Positions 1 to 12,329 of a DNA stretch of 64,000 nucleotides are shown here, one piece after another. This DNA comes from Pycnopodia helianthoides (lineage: Eukaryota > Echinodermata > Asteroidea > Forcipulatida > Asteriidae). Location: the NCBI GenBank assembly GCA_032158295.1, contig CM063258.1:749001-813000 (forward strand), given 5' to 3'. Position numbers and translations under genes: made by a program. Within the stretch, counting starts at the first letter, position 1. Each line of letters starts with the position of its first letter. The notes under the pieces are model-generated. The model was given only the letters and a program-made list of their open reading frames with translations, was not told the origin of the DNA and did no database searches.

Positions 1-86
1 TTAAAATGCAAATTTAACTTCTATTAAATTGTTTCCGTACCCGCTGCTAAAATATAGGATTTAAACTGCCTCCAGCTACCAGACAA

Positions 87-238
87 TCTCGGTGGTTTAG
101 TGGTAAGACATCTGCTCTAGAATGTCAAAGGCTAAGGGTTCGAATCCCACCTGAGTAATATGCCTGTGGATTTTTTTTTTTCACGGGCCTCTGGAAAGTA
201 CTGAGTATACAGTGCTTTACACACATCGGTGTAAGGGT
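87..238 (+). repeat. tRNA-derived SINE
   Basis: A pol III A box (TGGTTTAGTGG, about 93-103) and B box (GGTTCGAATCC, 137-147) are present. The acceptor, anticodon and T stems do not pair as a functional tRNA should. A T-run and a tail (AGTACTGAGTATACAGTGC) follow; that tail recurs inverted near 53180-53205. The sequence is a SINE head rather than a tRNA gene. Confidence 0.6.
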
Positions 239-257
239 AAAACCAAATAATGAAACA

Positions 258-356
258 GTTCTTGGTTGCAACCCCGCTGCAGTTCTTGGTTGCAACCGCA
301 CTTCTTGGTTGCAACCGCACTTCTTGGTTGCAACCGCACTTCTTGGTTACAACTGC
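258..356. repeat. Tandem ~19-bp repeat (about 5 units)
   Basis: The unit TTCTTGGTTGCAACCGCAC repeats about five times with one variant spacer. Each unit contains the 10-bp palindrome GGTTGCAACC. Confidence 0.85.
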
Positions 357-699
357 AAAAGCGAACCACTGCTTGATGTGCACATATTATATTTCTTGAG
401 AAACAAGACAATTCCAAAGCATTCAGCATTGATGTATATCATTTTCTTAAAGGAACAGCCTATAAAAGTTACTTTTCGATTTTTTTTTTTAAAACAGTGC
501 TTGGTAATTGAGAGAGGATTTTTGCCAAAGTAGTTTTACAAATGTGCAAAACTAATCTGTACCTTGTGTTTTAACCCATCTATATAAGACACAATTAGTT
601 AGTAAGTATAACGGAAGTAACATCCAGATTTTATGAGTAAATGCAGGATTTTTTTCGTAGTTTGTTACTTCGGAGAGGGTCTACACGTAATGGGTTACT

Positions 700-836
700 T
701 TTTGTGGACACTAGGTGGCGTCAGACTTACCAGGTGAATCTATTGTTCTGCGGAAATGTTTGCACGCCGCAGCAAATAATCAATGGAAATTTACCCAGTA
801 TGTCCTGCCGCCACCTAGAATTCCAAGGTCTCACAT
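700..836. repeat. Palindromic MITE with CTCF-like termini, copy 1
   Basis: The arms GACACTAGGTGGCGTCAGAC and GCCGCCACCTAGAATTCCAA are inverted, about 100 bp apart. The same element type occurs at 52600-52732 and, interrupted, at 3113-3421. Confidence 0.6.
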
Positions 837-1244
837 TGATGCTATCACAAATGCAATATCAAAGCTTCAATTGTGCTCTGACCGAGCCGTCTTGTACACC
901 GAGCTCAAGCTTTAGGAACCTTATTTCAGACATCTACTTAAACACATTATTACCCGCTTAGCAGAGACAGAACAGGATACCCGCTATGATAGAATGCAGA
1001 CTGATAGAATGTGATTACAACACTATTGTAACTGGTGCCCTGTTAATCTTTTATTAGCAAGTTAAATTTGCTAAGCATAAATTCTTGGGACCAGCCTCTC
1101 CTGGTGTGAGAATTGGATAAAGTCTCGGGTTTGGGTTGGGAGATTGCCAACTCTTGTATCCCTAGACATGATACTTGACTACAATGCCCTTCAGGTGTTC
1201 AGATGCATTTCCTGTCTGCTGATCAGGGGACAGTTTATACCCCC

Positions 1245-1585
1245 ATCATGAGGTCGTTAAGACACTGTACTAAAGTCGGTTTTAAGGCAGTTTGAACTCA
1301 TTTGGGTTTAACTTTGTGTGTCTTAATGCGTTAAATCGGTCGACGAGGGTGGTTTAATGCTAAACCATTTCGGGTTTATCTTTTAGCACGGTGTGTGGAC
1401 AGAATAAAGTTAACCACATCCGGTTTAAGACCCAGGACGTCTTAAAACCGAAGATAAACCGTATCGGGTTTAACTTTTAGCTGTCTGAATGTAAGGTAGT
1501 TGTATTTTTACAACCACCCCCTGCTGCTCATAAAGTTAAACCAGTTCGGTTCTAACTCTAGTATGCCGTCTGAACATGGCCCTTG
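1245..1585. repeat. Repeat with alternating GGTTTAA/TTAAACC motifs
   Basis: GGTTTAAC, TTAAACC, CGGGTTTA and AAACCATTTCGGG-type words recur in both orientations over about 340 bp. It looks like a palindromic MITE, but exact termini are not clear. Confidence 0.4.
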
Positions 1586-1890
1586 TCTCTGAAAGCACTT
1601 TTGAACACCTCGTTGTAAACTGGTTATGTATTTAGCTAGTAAATTGTTAAATCATTATTATATTTTATTATTATTTCCCCAAGTTGAAAAGTTCTGAGCT
1701 TTTTGGGGGGACTTATCCTTTTTTTGAGGTCACAGTTCTCTTCACATTCAGTAGACCTTATGCAATAGTGTATGCATTGACGTCAATCTGTCGCTCCCTT
1801 AGAGGTAAAGAGGTGACGAAACAATGGAAAAAATGCACAGCTTAACCTCTTATGTTAAAGTTAAATACTGAGAAAGAGACTATAGGCCAT

Positions 1891-2218
1891 GTTACATTTG
1901 TTTACAGAGTGGTGACTTCGTACATTATAATGCTATTCCTGACAGGCAAGATGCTACACAGGCTCAACGGGAAAATTTATATTTTGTGTCATAATTTTCA
2001 CATAAATTACAAATTTACAAAAGCAACAGCTGTACAGCTTTTGAGATGTCCCCCTTTCTTCATATCAAAAGTTGAGGAAAATCAGACAGTGCGATCTCCA
2101 TAAAACATAAGATTTGTTGTATTCTTCCATTGAGCTGTGTAGAAAAGTGCCCGCCGGAAGTCCAGGCTCTGTGGCTCTTTTGTAAACATGTGATGTCACA
2201 GGTCACATGGTCTATAGT
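1891..2218 (+). repeat. Dispersed 328-bp repeat, copy 1 of 2
   Basis: This is closely similar along its whole length to 25587-25915, including GTTACATTTGTTTACAGAGT at the start and AAACATGTGATGTCACAGGT near the end. No inverted termini or coding capacity were seen. Confidence 0.85.
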
Positions 2219-3112
2219 TTCTTGTGAAAAATCCTAAAAGAATAAGTTTCTCAACTCGTTCTATGTAGTTGTTAGCTTTTCTGGTAATCGTTGAATCTGT
2301 GTAAAGTGGGCTTGGACTGTTGTGGAATTACACCACACTCCACCAACAGGAAGGAACTTTTTTGTTTAATCTGTGAGGTCGGCCAAGGAAACGTTTTATC
2401 CAATGAACTATCTTCGTCATCTTTTTTCTCCCTTTATTTTTGTGAAGTGCATTAATAATTACAAAATGTATAAAACGAATGAGTGTATATATTTGGTGTA
2501 AATATTGTGTGGATGACTACCAAGCTGCTTGAAGTGGAGACCATTGTCTACAACCAGCTTGGTTATTATTTAACAGTTGATATAGACCTTTGGCACTGGG
2601 GCATGCTTAGATAGTCTTTGTCTCTAGGTGTTATGAAGAAAACTTGGAATGCGAGATTGGTTCAAATGCTAAATGGGAATCAAATCATTACGGGACATAA
2701 GTGGGGACAGAAATACTCGGCACAGAAAAATCTTGTTTAGCAGAATCAGGTTACTAGCCAAAATACCATGTAATGTATGTTGCTTGTGACTGGTTCCCTG
2801 CTAAATTTTGCTATATCAGAAAAATGAGCTGAGTGTTTTTTTTTTCTTTCTTTCCACTAATGTCAGTGGTCACTTTTTCTTGGCTTTTACATCCATTTCA
2901 AGTTGGTGAGTAGGAACAGGGTGGTGCGTATTAAACTGCATTTTGGTGGTGTAAAAATTCCGAACAATCTTCTTCTTCTTCAAATCATGAACGGTCAAAT
3001 TCATATTTCTTATAATAAAATAAAAACTGTAAGGTGTTTTCTAGTTTTCTAGTATTTGGTACTGCCTTATGCACCTGTTTTCTTATGGATTTAATTATTC
3101 ACTGTAACTTTG

Positions 3113-3421
3113 TTCTAACTGGAGACTTTGTGGCACTTGGTGGCAGCAGACATAGCGGGTGCCTGGTATTGTAAACAGTGGACAGTATTTAACTGGTAAG
3201 TCTGTAGGCACAGTTTCTTAAAGCTGCTTAAGCACAAAAAGTAGTTAAGCACAATAAAAGTATGCTTACTAGTACCTGCGAAAATACCATTCCACACATA
3301 AGTACCAATTGTGACCGGCATCCATTTTTGCTTAGCAGAAAAAAGTTGAGCGATATTTGCTGCTAAATGAGCTGTATGAAATTGGGCACTGCTGCCATTT
3401 ACCAACTCAAACGTCTCCCAG
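3113..3421. repeat. CTCF-type MITE interrupted by a palindromic GCTTAAGC repeat
   Basis: The outer arms ACTGGAGACTTTGTGGCACT and CTCAAACGTCTCCCAGT match the ends of the 52600 element. Between them (about 3205-3395) is a copy of the repeat beginning AAGCTGCTTAAGCAC and ending ATGAAATTGGGCA. The inner copy therefore inserted into the older element. Confidence 0.5.
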
Positions 3422-3429
3422 TGGTGAAT

Positions 3430-5460
3430 CAGTTAGAATCGCCAAAGCAGTTTAGGATCAATACACAGCAAAGCAAACAAATAAGTCAAATAATTATTAA
3501 ATTAACACCCTTTAGGAGTTATCAACATTAAGTATTGGAAATAAAGTGGAATGTGAGAATTAGTTACAAATTTCTATACAGAGAAAGTCAACATTCTTAG
3601 GGTATTCATCATATGGAATACTGAGACAATGAAAGAAAACATGAAAGCCATTTTTTTAAAGACAGTCTGAAGCCATGAGTCTGCCATCATGCTTGCATGA
3701 AACTTGAAGCTAGCATTTGCCTAAGACATCCAGTTCTCAGTCTTGGACTTCCAGATCTATCTTGACAATTGATAAGAGAAAATTGTTGACTTTTCATAAA
3801 GAGTTTAGTATTTTGGTGGATTTCGGACAGCTCCTGTCCCACACGAACAACAGATAGTTCCCACTTGACGACACAGTGTTTAGTTGGCTAACATGGAGAA
3901 AATAAATAATTTGTTTATCCCACAACTAAACATTCTGCAAAAATACCGCATGCGCATCAGGGTTACACCCAAATTCCTTGCATGATTGGTCGCTGAAGCA
4001 CTTGGCTGCGTAGATAAATTAAACACTTGACGCAGCTCCAAGCCCAAACCCAAGATAACGTCTAATGGGACCTCTTTCCCATAAAGGCTTCAGATTTTCA
4101 GAGTAAAGAGAGAAACAGAATCCTACAAAGTATTTTTACAATTCTTTCTCCCTCTCTTTATTTCTCTCTTGGGGCAGCATAAAAATGTCACCACTTTTGG
4201 GTCTTTATGATAAACTGATACTTCACCTCATCCTGAATAATTTGTTGTTGTGTTTTCTTACTTTGATTGATGGGTCTGTCTCATGATTAATTTACATAAT
4301 TTATGCATGTTTAGTGCCTTGATTAATTATGTATGCACAGTGCCCACATATCAATGTGATTTTTTAAAGACTGTTAAACATACATGTAACTACTGAACTT
4401 TGATGAGTACTTATTAATATTTTTATGCTTTTTGGTGTACCATATTTTTTTCTTTGGGGGGAGGGTTATAAACAATTATCAACAACGAAGGTGTTACGCT
4501 TTGTGCTGTTATTGAAAACTATATACAACAGTCTTTGGCACTTTGTATTCTAGGTTCCTAAGAAAGATCGTTGCATTTAGAAAACCTATGTTATACATTA
4601 CCCATGTTAAAATCTGATTTACTTGGTACAACTCTTTAAAAACATACATGAATCTGACAGGAGCTGTATAAGTTATACCTTTGTACCATTCTGAAGCCAT
4701 GCTGTTGTGTATACAAGTTACATGTAACCAACATGAGGCAAGATGCAGGAATAGTCTGCTCCCAATGCAACAATCAGCACTTGTAGTTCCTATTAGATAA
4801 GCGTGGAGCCAGACCAGAATGACGCCTGCATGACAAAAAGAAGAAAGAAAGAAAAAAGCGAACCACTTAAGTGAATCAATCAAAGGTTGAAAACCTTCCT
4901 ATCAAGTGGACCCTTCTCAAGCCAATTGGTTCTAAATTTAGACCATATCACCCTCATTAATGCTTTAACTACATTAGTAATGGGATTTGCATTGCCCGCT
5001 AACAAGCAAGTCACCATGGCAATCGTGCATTTTCTGTCTTTCTATGCCAGTGGCTGACATTTAGATTGTTTTACCGGTGAATGCACAGACTGTGGGCAGT
5101 GGGGATGAGGCCATTGCCAAGTATTGTCAGAAGTCTACCCCTGTCTTTGCCTCCCACACACTGATGCAAGGCCATGGTCAGTAGGCTTTGCTTTCTGTCA
5201 GATTTGTGTATGTACCCAACTTTAGCAAAATTTCTTTGGAGAATTGGAAGAGAGATATAATAATACAATAATAAAACAATAAATCAATAAACCGTAGTTT
5301 ACAGGTGCAAATGCAAATGTGATAGACACAATTTTTCAAGTTAAACGAGAGCACATTTTCTTGCGGAAATTTTGTTTGATGGCATATTTAACTTGGGTTG
5401 TTTTGTCTTCAGCTCAAATTAGTGTATTTTGTTAAGTATTGATGATTTAACTAATGAGCC
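3430..5460. other. No gene recognised
   Basis: AT-rich sequence with short unconvincing ORFs only. The 124-codon minus ORF at 4509-4883 has no splice context, promoter or recognisable motif. Confidence 0.4.
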
Positions 5461-5462
5461 TT

Positions 5463-5625
5463 CTGGGCTCAATCAAAAAGCCGTTTAGCAGAAATTTTTA
5501 AGTTGTAAGCAAGATTTGATGGGAAACAAGTCATTGGTAATGTACAAGATATGCCTTGTAGGCCGGGAACTTATATCTGCTAAGCAGTGTTCTCTGCATG
5601 CTTAGCAGCTTTTTTGAAATTGGCA
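5463..5625. repeat. Palindromic GCTTAGCA-type MITE
   Basis: The left arm CTGGGCTCAATCAAAAAGCC and the right arm GCTTAGCAGCTTTTTTGAAA are inverted and diverged. It belongs with the copies at 38752, 54005 and elsewhere. Confidence 0.45.
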
Positions 5626-6084
5626 CTCTGTCAGAATGTGTGATTTTTATTACTGTTTAAAGTGAATTTCTGTCCAGGATTTTATCGAAATCCGTTTTTT
5701 TTTTCTCCTTTAATGCACCATGATGTATATCTATGACCAAAACGTGTGTATATTAAAACAAAAAGGAATGAGTTTACTAGTATAAATGATATATATTTCA
5801 TTAATTGTATACCTTGAATTTTAACGGTTTACCTAATGTGTGGAATGATGTTGTGATTGTATTTATTGTCATAAATAGATATGAATTAAAAAAAAAAAAC
5901 ACACCTTATGATGAAGGTTAATTTAAACAATCTGAGTTATGGATTTTTGCATGTAACATAAACCCGAAAAGTGCCAGACCATTTTAAAATCCTTCTGCTG
6001 GCTTTGATTATAGTGGGCTAAGGACTGCTTTGCATGTGACAATCAGGCATACCACCACAAGCAGAGTCCAACAGTTTGGGTGTT

Positions 6085-6395
6085 GAGGTACCATATGGTG
6101 TTGGATTTTGTTAGAGTGAGGAAGAATCCTTTCATTCTTAAGACTTCCGGATCAGAATTGACCCGATTGACCCGGATCCGGTTGATCCGGGTCCCGAGGG
6201 GCCGGACTCTTTTCTGGGTCAATATGTCCTGGAATCTGTGTCAAAATGGAATGGGTCAAACTATCGCAGAATCTAAGTTAAAATCTTTCTTTTTTTAAAC
6301 CACTTTCCGGATCAGCTTGACCCAAAATGGGTCAGGGTCCCTTTGACCTTGAACCCGGGTCAATTCTGACCTGGAAGATTTTTAGAGTAGTAAAC
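6085..6395. repeat. GGGTCA-rich repeat, copy 1
   Basis: It contains at least seven GGGTCA/TGACCC words, with GACTTCCGGATCAGAATTGA at one end and the matching inverted GGGTCAATTCTGACCTGG at the other. Its left flank (ACCATATGGTGTTGGATTTT onward) recurs inverted at about 11018-11082. Confidence 0.7.
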
Positions 6396-6479
6396 CACTC
6401 AGTGGACTTTGGGTTCTTGTGTATAACAAATAACACTGTTTTTCTATTCTCTGTACAGTATCTTTGGAAGTTGTGCTCT

Positions 6480-6663
6480 GTTCTCAAATTCATAGAGCTG
6501 CATAAGAAGAAAATTGTGCTTAACAATTGTCTGAATATAAGCAGGATACCAGTCAAAGATTGTCCATGTAAAATAGTATTTTGACAGGTAACCATTTTTG
6601 GTAAGCATCAATTTATTGTGCTAAGCTGCTTTTTGTGCTAAAGCAGCTCAATGATTCTGGGCC
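6480..6663. repeat. Palindromic GCTTAAGC-type MITE
   Basis: The left end AAATTCATAGAGCTGCATAA and the right end TAAAGCAGCTCAATGATTCT are inverted. The interior carries the family's GATACCAGTCA and GGTAACC words. Confidence 0.55.
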
Positions 6664-6744
6664 TTGATCTCGGATTGAAATGTTGATCATAATTTATATA
6701 ATGACCGATATTGGGCAAGGGGTATCCCCAAGTGTTCCCTTACT

Positions 6745-6957
6745 TTAAAGGTATTGTACACTTTTGGTAACAGCTCAAAATCAGTGTCCACATTTTAAAA
6801 ACTATTGTTTTATTCATTTCTCAGAAACGATAGCATTTTAGGCAGAAATATTTGAAGGAACCCTTTCTACCATTACTTACTTTAAATCATGTAAGTTATG
6901 TGTGAATCTGTGAACATTGTGTTTTTCGATCTTACCAATAGTGTACAGGGCCTTTAA
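6745..6957 (-). mobile_element. TTAA MITE family B, internally deleted
   Basis: It is bounded by TTAA, with AGGTATTGTACACTTTTGGT at one end and AGTGTACAGGGCCT at the other. The middle palindrome and the conserved CTCGTGACC block are missing, so about 130 bp were lost. Confidence 0.75.
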
Positions 6958-7599
6958 CACACTATTTTCCTCTTGTACAGAAGTGCTACCCCCCTCATAA
7001 AACCCTTTCAAGAATTCTGTTGGTTCCAAGCACACATTGAAGACAGAATGGAGGGAGGGGGGGGGGTACACCATGCATCACATCGAGCACCAAATGGTTG
7101 ATCACGCAGGTATAAATATAACTTATCTTTATACACGATTAACTGTTGTCATGACGTCCTGACCAAAGACAACCTTTGCGAAAATGCAAACTCTTTAAGA
7201 ATACAAAAAATATAGATAAAAGAAACTAAATCATCTTACTAACTTACCACTTCAATCTTTTAAAAAATTTGAAATGATGTAAAGAACTTCTCTATTTTGC
7301 CATCAATTCCTGATGATGTTTACAAGCTGGGTTGCCTACCAGTCCAAGGTCACACTGACTCGCAATAAAACTACTGCCAGAGTTGGCTTAAGGCAAATCA
7401 AGCGGTTTGTTGATTTTAATCGTCCTTCAGCGTGTTGAGTAGCAGAAATAATATTTTCCCTAAACCTTGCGGTGGAAGCGGGGGTGGGAGGGGGGAAGTA
7501 CGCTATTTTCTATAAAACCAGAAGAGCCATTGTCACTCAAGGATTTGAAATGTATTATTTTGTTAACACGATTGTTCTCTTGAAAAAATATTAATGATT

Positions 7600-7870
7600 T
7601 ACCAATCCCTGTATCTTATAGGCCAGGCCAGGCCCTACAAAGAAATTTTATCGGCAACCAGTTCTAGGGATTCTCCAAAAAGGGGAAAAATTTCCACACA
7701 ATTTTCTCTACGCTTTCGTTCTCTATTCCTTTTGTGTAGCTCGTACATCGAGTGGTCTTTAGTGCCGTGGGATTGGCGCTTTCCATAATAAACCAAAAGA
7801 TGTCACGACAATGTGAAAAGGGGTCCCTTGTGCTACGTGAGTACTCCTGTTACATGCGGTGCAGTTGGTT
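7600..7870. repeat. Diverged MITE-like repeat related to 9053-9270
   Basis: Both stretches share a core of the type GCAACCAGYTCYAGG-ATTCTC and a similar spacing to a later GAG/CTC-rich part. The ends are not clear. Confidence 0.3.
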
Positions 7871-8096
7871 ACCCCCAAGTTTGCCTATAGATACAAGCCT
7901 CTTGTTCCATTAGGGGCAGAAGGTTCTTGGTATGAATGCAGTGGCGGAACTCTCCCCCTCCCCAATGAGATCGAAAAGATGAACACATGAATGATTCGAT
8001 ACATTTAAATGCCCCCCTCCCCCAAACAAACAACAAATGAAGAAAACAAATGATGTTTTGCTCCCGAATTCTTTTTCAAAATGTCTTTTCCCCCTC

Positions 8097-8148
8097 CCAC
8101 ACCCACCCCACCCCACCCCACCCCCACCCCACCCCACCCCACCCCCTC
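8097..8148. repeat. (CCCCA)n microsatellite
   Basis: Repeats of CCCCA/CCCACCCCA run about 50 bp. The complement is a G-run array that could form a quadruplex. Minus-strand ORFs here read only Gly/Trp and are not genes. Confidence 0.9.
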
Positions 8149-8700
8149 TTCACTGTTCAAGGCATTCAAAGAACCATCGATGCACCCTTTGGAAACCTAT
8201 GTATTAATTAACGAGCGGCCATGCCTTGCGATACCCTTACATCGGATCCGACCATGACTTTCTCGTGGGCGATGTTCGATGAACAGAAAAATGTCTCGGT
8301 ATCAAGCGAGGCTGACTCATGATTTCTAACAATAGTTGTTTGCTCAGGAAGTGTCAGCGACGTGTCCGTGGAATCTCAGTCTCCTCTCTGTATATTTTTG
8401 ATCATTTTGAATCAGGGTTGAGAAATGTCAGACTTCCAAATTCTGAACTCGGCCTTTTTTATGGTTCTTAGTGAAGAAAATAGCTGTTGTTATTTTCTTA
8501 AGATTGATAAAGAAATACTGCTCTTTGATCTACTTTTCTCGTATTGAGGATACTCTGTCCTGAAGCTCCTTGATATCTACAGCACCCGGGTTATCAAAAT
8601 GTGTAATTGTCATCATTAATTATTCATCATACGTCCTAAACTTTGGAACCTAGTTTCAGACATTTTTGTCAGAATTGACTCTCATCTCAGATCAATTTCG

Positions 8701-9052
8701 TAAAGGCCCTGTACACTATTGGTAAGATCGAAAAACACAAATGTTCACAGATTCACACATAACTTACATTATTTAAAGTAAGTAGTGGTAGAAAGGGATC
8801 CTTAAAATATTTCTGCCTAAAATGCTGTCGTTTCTGAGAAATGAGTAAAACAATAGTTTTTATCACGCGTGATAAAAACTTGATGTTTGAAAAAACAGAA
8901 AACACATAAGGTCTCTTTTCACTATTTTCTCGTGACCTGGATGACCAATTGAGCTCAAACTTTCACAGGTTTGTTTGTTCATGCATATGTTTAATCACAC
9001 AAAATGTGGACACTGATTTTGAGCTGTTACCAAAAGTGTACAATACCTTTAA
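8701..9052 (+). mobile_element. TTAA MITE family B, full length
   Basis: It starts TAAAGGCCCTGTACACTATT and ends AGTGTACAATACCTTTAA, about 350 bp. The central palindrome reads TTATCACGCGTGATAA. It keeps the CTCGTGACC...GAGCTCAAACTTTCACAGG block. Confidence 0.8.
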
Positions 9053-9314
9053 GGCCATGTCACATGAGGCAATTTATAGCAACCAGCTCCAGGCAATCTC
9101 AATAAGAACATTCATTCACATTTCAGTGTTCTCTTTATTTTCTTGGGGATGGTGAGTTCCTGGAGGAAGAAACTCCATGGTGAGTCACAGCTAGTGTATC
9201 TCTTGTGCTGCATGTTCATTTTGCATGCAGCTCCAAGTTGCCTGTAAAAGAATACCCTGTTTGAAATTGCCTATAAAGCGCTATGAAGCAGATTCGCCAC
9301 AACAATGAGACCTG

Positions 9315-9465
9315 GGCTCGATTTCACAAAGCACTAAGACTTAAGATGAGTAGTCATTGTTACCTTAGTAATTTGTATTGTGACACCACGAATTTGCTTT
9401 AATAGCATTTCAGATTTAATCGCACTTAAGATCAATCTTAGCTCTTTGAGAAATCGAGCCCTCAT
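9315..9465. repeat. Palindromic MITE, ends GGGCTCGATTTC / GAAATCGAGCCC
   Basis: Inverted ends of about 25 bp (GGGCTCGATTTCACAAAG and CTTTGAGAAATCGAGCCC) enclose ACTTAAGAT-type words. It is related in style to the GCTTAAGC family. Confidence 0.65.
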
Positions 9466-10188
9466 CTCGCGGGAAACAACTCCTTACATTTTGTTTAAAT
9501 AAAATAATATCCATGAAATATTCTTTAGATAGTCGATTTTGTTTATTGACATTTTGTAAATAACTATTTGTATACAAAACGTTCTTCATTTGACTGTATA
9601 TTGGGAACTTAGTCATCCCATTAGGTGGTTCAACAACCCACATGGTTATAGTACAGCTTCATTTTTAATTTTAATTTCCCATCACACGGGAGTTAACCTT
9701 TTCTGTGATAAGTCCTTCCATTTCTGTATCTTTCAGTTGAAAATTAATCACTTTCAGAAAATATTAATGGCGAGTTTACCGCCAGGACACATGTCTAAGT
9801 TTTTTAAGACTTGTATTAATAAAAACAAAATGACATGGACGGTTATGGTTGAAACAGAGACTGGTTGGAAACTAGTCTTGATTGGCGTCGTTAGTTCTTG
9901 TCTTGGTCTAGGATGCAACGTCGACTGGCTCGGAGGGACTGGGCAAGTTTACGAATCTGGTTTTGATCCAGATGTTTGTTTGATACAGATATCTCATCTC
10001 CAATAAATCGTGTTGTGATATCATCAAATGTTTACAAAATGAACGTCGCCATTCAAGACTAGTTGGAAACCCATTTCGTAATTTGAAAGAAAATCTACTT
10101 TAAATTTATTGTGAGAAAAATTCTCAAAGCAACGAAATGTTAAGATTCCATGTGATGGCAATTAAAACACTTGGCCTCGAGATATCTA

Positions 10189-10785
10189 GGTCCAATTTCT
10201 CAAAGCTGCTTGAGCAGTCAGTAGTGCTTTAAAGGAACATTACAGAATTGGTAAGAAAAAAACTTGTAAAATATTCTTTTTGGTCACAGATTTACATAAA
10301 ACTTACACGGTCTATAATGATGATGGTAGTAGAAAACATCCCTTGAAATATTTCTGTCTGAAATGCCATATTTGATGAGAAATGAATAAACTAATTTTCC
10401 GATTGGAGTTTATCGCTCAGTGAGCGTTTTATTCATTTGTTGAATCTATATGATTTCATGCAAATGTGTAATCGGTTTTTTCACTATTTTCTCGTGACCC
10501 AGATGGCCGATCGATCTCAAACTTCTACAGGTTTGTCGGTTTTTTAGTATATGGTGGATTACATAAAGTGCTTGCACTGCCAGCATCTGTTTTGTTAGCA
10601 AAAACCAATTCTGTTATGTTCCTTTAACAATATTTACTGCTAACCAAAATGTAAGGATACCAGTCACAGATGGTACATGTGACCATAGAGCAAGATGATG
10701 TGACATGGTATTTTGGCTGGTAACCTTATTTTGGCTTTGCTACTTTGTGTGCTTAAGCAGCTCTATGTAATTGGGCTGTGTATTA
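10189..10785. repeat. GCTTAAGC palindromic MITE split by a TTAA MITE
   Basis: The left end CCAATTTCTCAAAGCTGCTT (10192) and the right end AAGCAGCTCTATGTAATTGG (10754) belong to one element. A family A MITE occupies 10229-10627, sharing TTAA with the host on both sides. Confidence 0.7.
10229..10627 (+). mobile_element. TTAA MITE family A, copy 1
   Basis: TTAA, then the 20-bp inverted repeat AGGAACATTACAGAATTGGT; the right end reads AACCAATTCTGTTATGTTCC-T-TTAA. The interior has CGCTCAGTGAGCG and no ORF. Confidence 0.85.
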
Positions 10786-11601
10786 TTTGTCGGCCATCTT
10801 GCTTTCATTCAAATTAGTGAAACCAAACCGAGGGCAGTCAATATCTGACCCCTTGGTTGTTTCTTCATGCATGACAACTGAGCCCAATTTCATGACAAAA
10901 CTTACCATGGAATTCTACGCTAGAGTCCCGTAGAATCATTATGCTTTACATGGCGTCGTAAGCTAAGCGCAGATTTCTGTGGTAAGGAGACCCACGAAAT
11001 TGAGCTCTGTGGTCGATTCTGATCCGGAAGTCTTAAGAGTGATAGGATTCTTCCTCACTCTAACAAAATCCAACACCATATGGTCGCTAAGATTGATCTT
11101 AACTGAAACATCACCCTTAACTGCTAAGCAAAGTGTGATGTCTCAGTACACATTATGGCACTATCGACAGCTCGTCTTACGATGAATCTTAGTGCTGCTT
11201 TGTGAAATGATTAAACATATAGTGATAAACTGCATTGTGAATTCCTTTTTTTTATTCGAAGGATTGCCAAGCAAATTGGTCACTATAATTGATGGTCAAT
11301 TAAAATAAAAAAATAAAAATCCCGCTGATGTAAATAAGGAGTGATGCCTTTAGTTTATGATGTCCTTTAAAATCTGTATATAAATCCATTATATTTCCTT
11401 TAAAACATCTGTTTAGTCAGTGCGCCAACAGTTAAAGCAGAGTGACAAATTGTTAAAAGTAGGCCTTTGCCCCCACTATCAATGGAAAGGTGAAAATGAA
11501 TAATGTTCTCGTATGATTTTCCGGTTTTGTTAATTATGTCTGTTCAGAAGGATTTAAATGATTTTGAAAAACAATTTTGACAAACTTCACTTTTAACAGC
11601 A

Positions 11602-11942
11602 CCCCGAGCCCAACCTCGTCTCCAGGGTGTGTCGAGCAGTACGAGGTTGACCGCTCTCTCACCCTGGTATTGGATTATTTGCATATCCAACAATTTTGGA
11701 TACGTATGCAAATTAGATTAGTCTGGCTGCTTTTCGAAATTCACATCTTCTTCATGGTCTCGTGGTCCGGTACCAGATTTAATAGCCTTTTTGTACATTT
11801 GTTGCCGGCCGGCTTTTTTGACAAAGGTTAACATTTGGTTTTGTCTAATCACGGTCCGAGTAAGGAGTTTCCCTCCCAGGGTTTACTATTGTAAACATGG
11901 TTGGAAATAAAGTAAACCATGGGGACGAGGTTGCCCCGAGCC
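11602..11942 (+). mobile_element. MULE-like MITE with 9-bp target duplication, copy 1
   Basis: The element 11611-11933 (323 bp) starts CAACCTCGTC and ends GGGACGAGGTTG. It is flanked on both sides by CCCCGAGCC, an exact 9-bp duplication. The second copy (27986-28302, opposite orientation) also has an exact 9-bp duplication. Such duplications are typical of Mutator-like elements. There is no transposase. Confidence 0.85.
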
Positions 11943-12093
11943 AGTACCCAGTAACAAACTTATCACAAAATAGCATTCTGCCTCAAAATTAAATCATTAA
12001 CATTTTATGCAAATTAGTGATCACTTTTGTCTTCATGATTACAATGCAAAATACCGTTTGGATTGAAAGACCCTGTATAACCTGAACTGGCGG

Positions 12094-12250
12094 TAGACCC
12101 CTGTACTGATGACGTCAGGGATTTTTACTGCATTGCATTAGTGCTGCAACTAAGTACTGCATTTCCGACAGTTTAGTAGACACCCAATGTTTTACCATTC
12201 GTCTGCAAAGCGGTCAACAAATTGTGACGTCATCAGTGCTAAGGTCTATT
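12094..12250. repeat. Palindromic MITE with CRE in both arms
   Basis: The left arm TAGACCCCTGTACTGATGAC (then GTCA) and the right arm TGACGTCATCAGTGCTAAGG (then TCTA) are inverted. Each contains TGACGTCA. Confidence 0.7.
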
Positions 12251-12329
12251 GTTTTCCGTCTTAAAAATTAAATCATAGCTTTCCAGTACCTTTGCTTGGT
12301 GGGCGCAGTTTATTTTTTAATTGGCTGGG

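Noticed and set aside
87..160. tRNA gene near the left edge
   Set aside because: A and B boxes are present, but the anticodon and T stems do not pair and the acceptor stem is weak. The downstream tail recurs elsewhere, so it is a SINE.
9590..10006. 138-codon ORF
   Set aside because: There is no signal peptide, splice context or recognisable motif, and it lies between transposons. Its length is compatible with chance in this window.
11577..11831. ORF shared by both MULE-like copies (VDRSLTL...WIRMQIRLVW)
   Set aside because: The differences between the copies are mostly amino-acid-changing, as expected for neutral DNA. The element is too short to encode a transposase.
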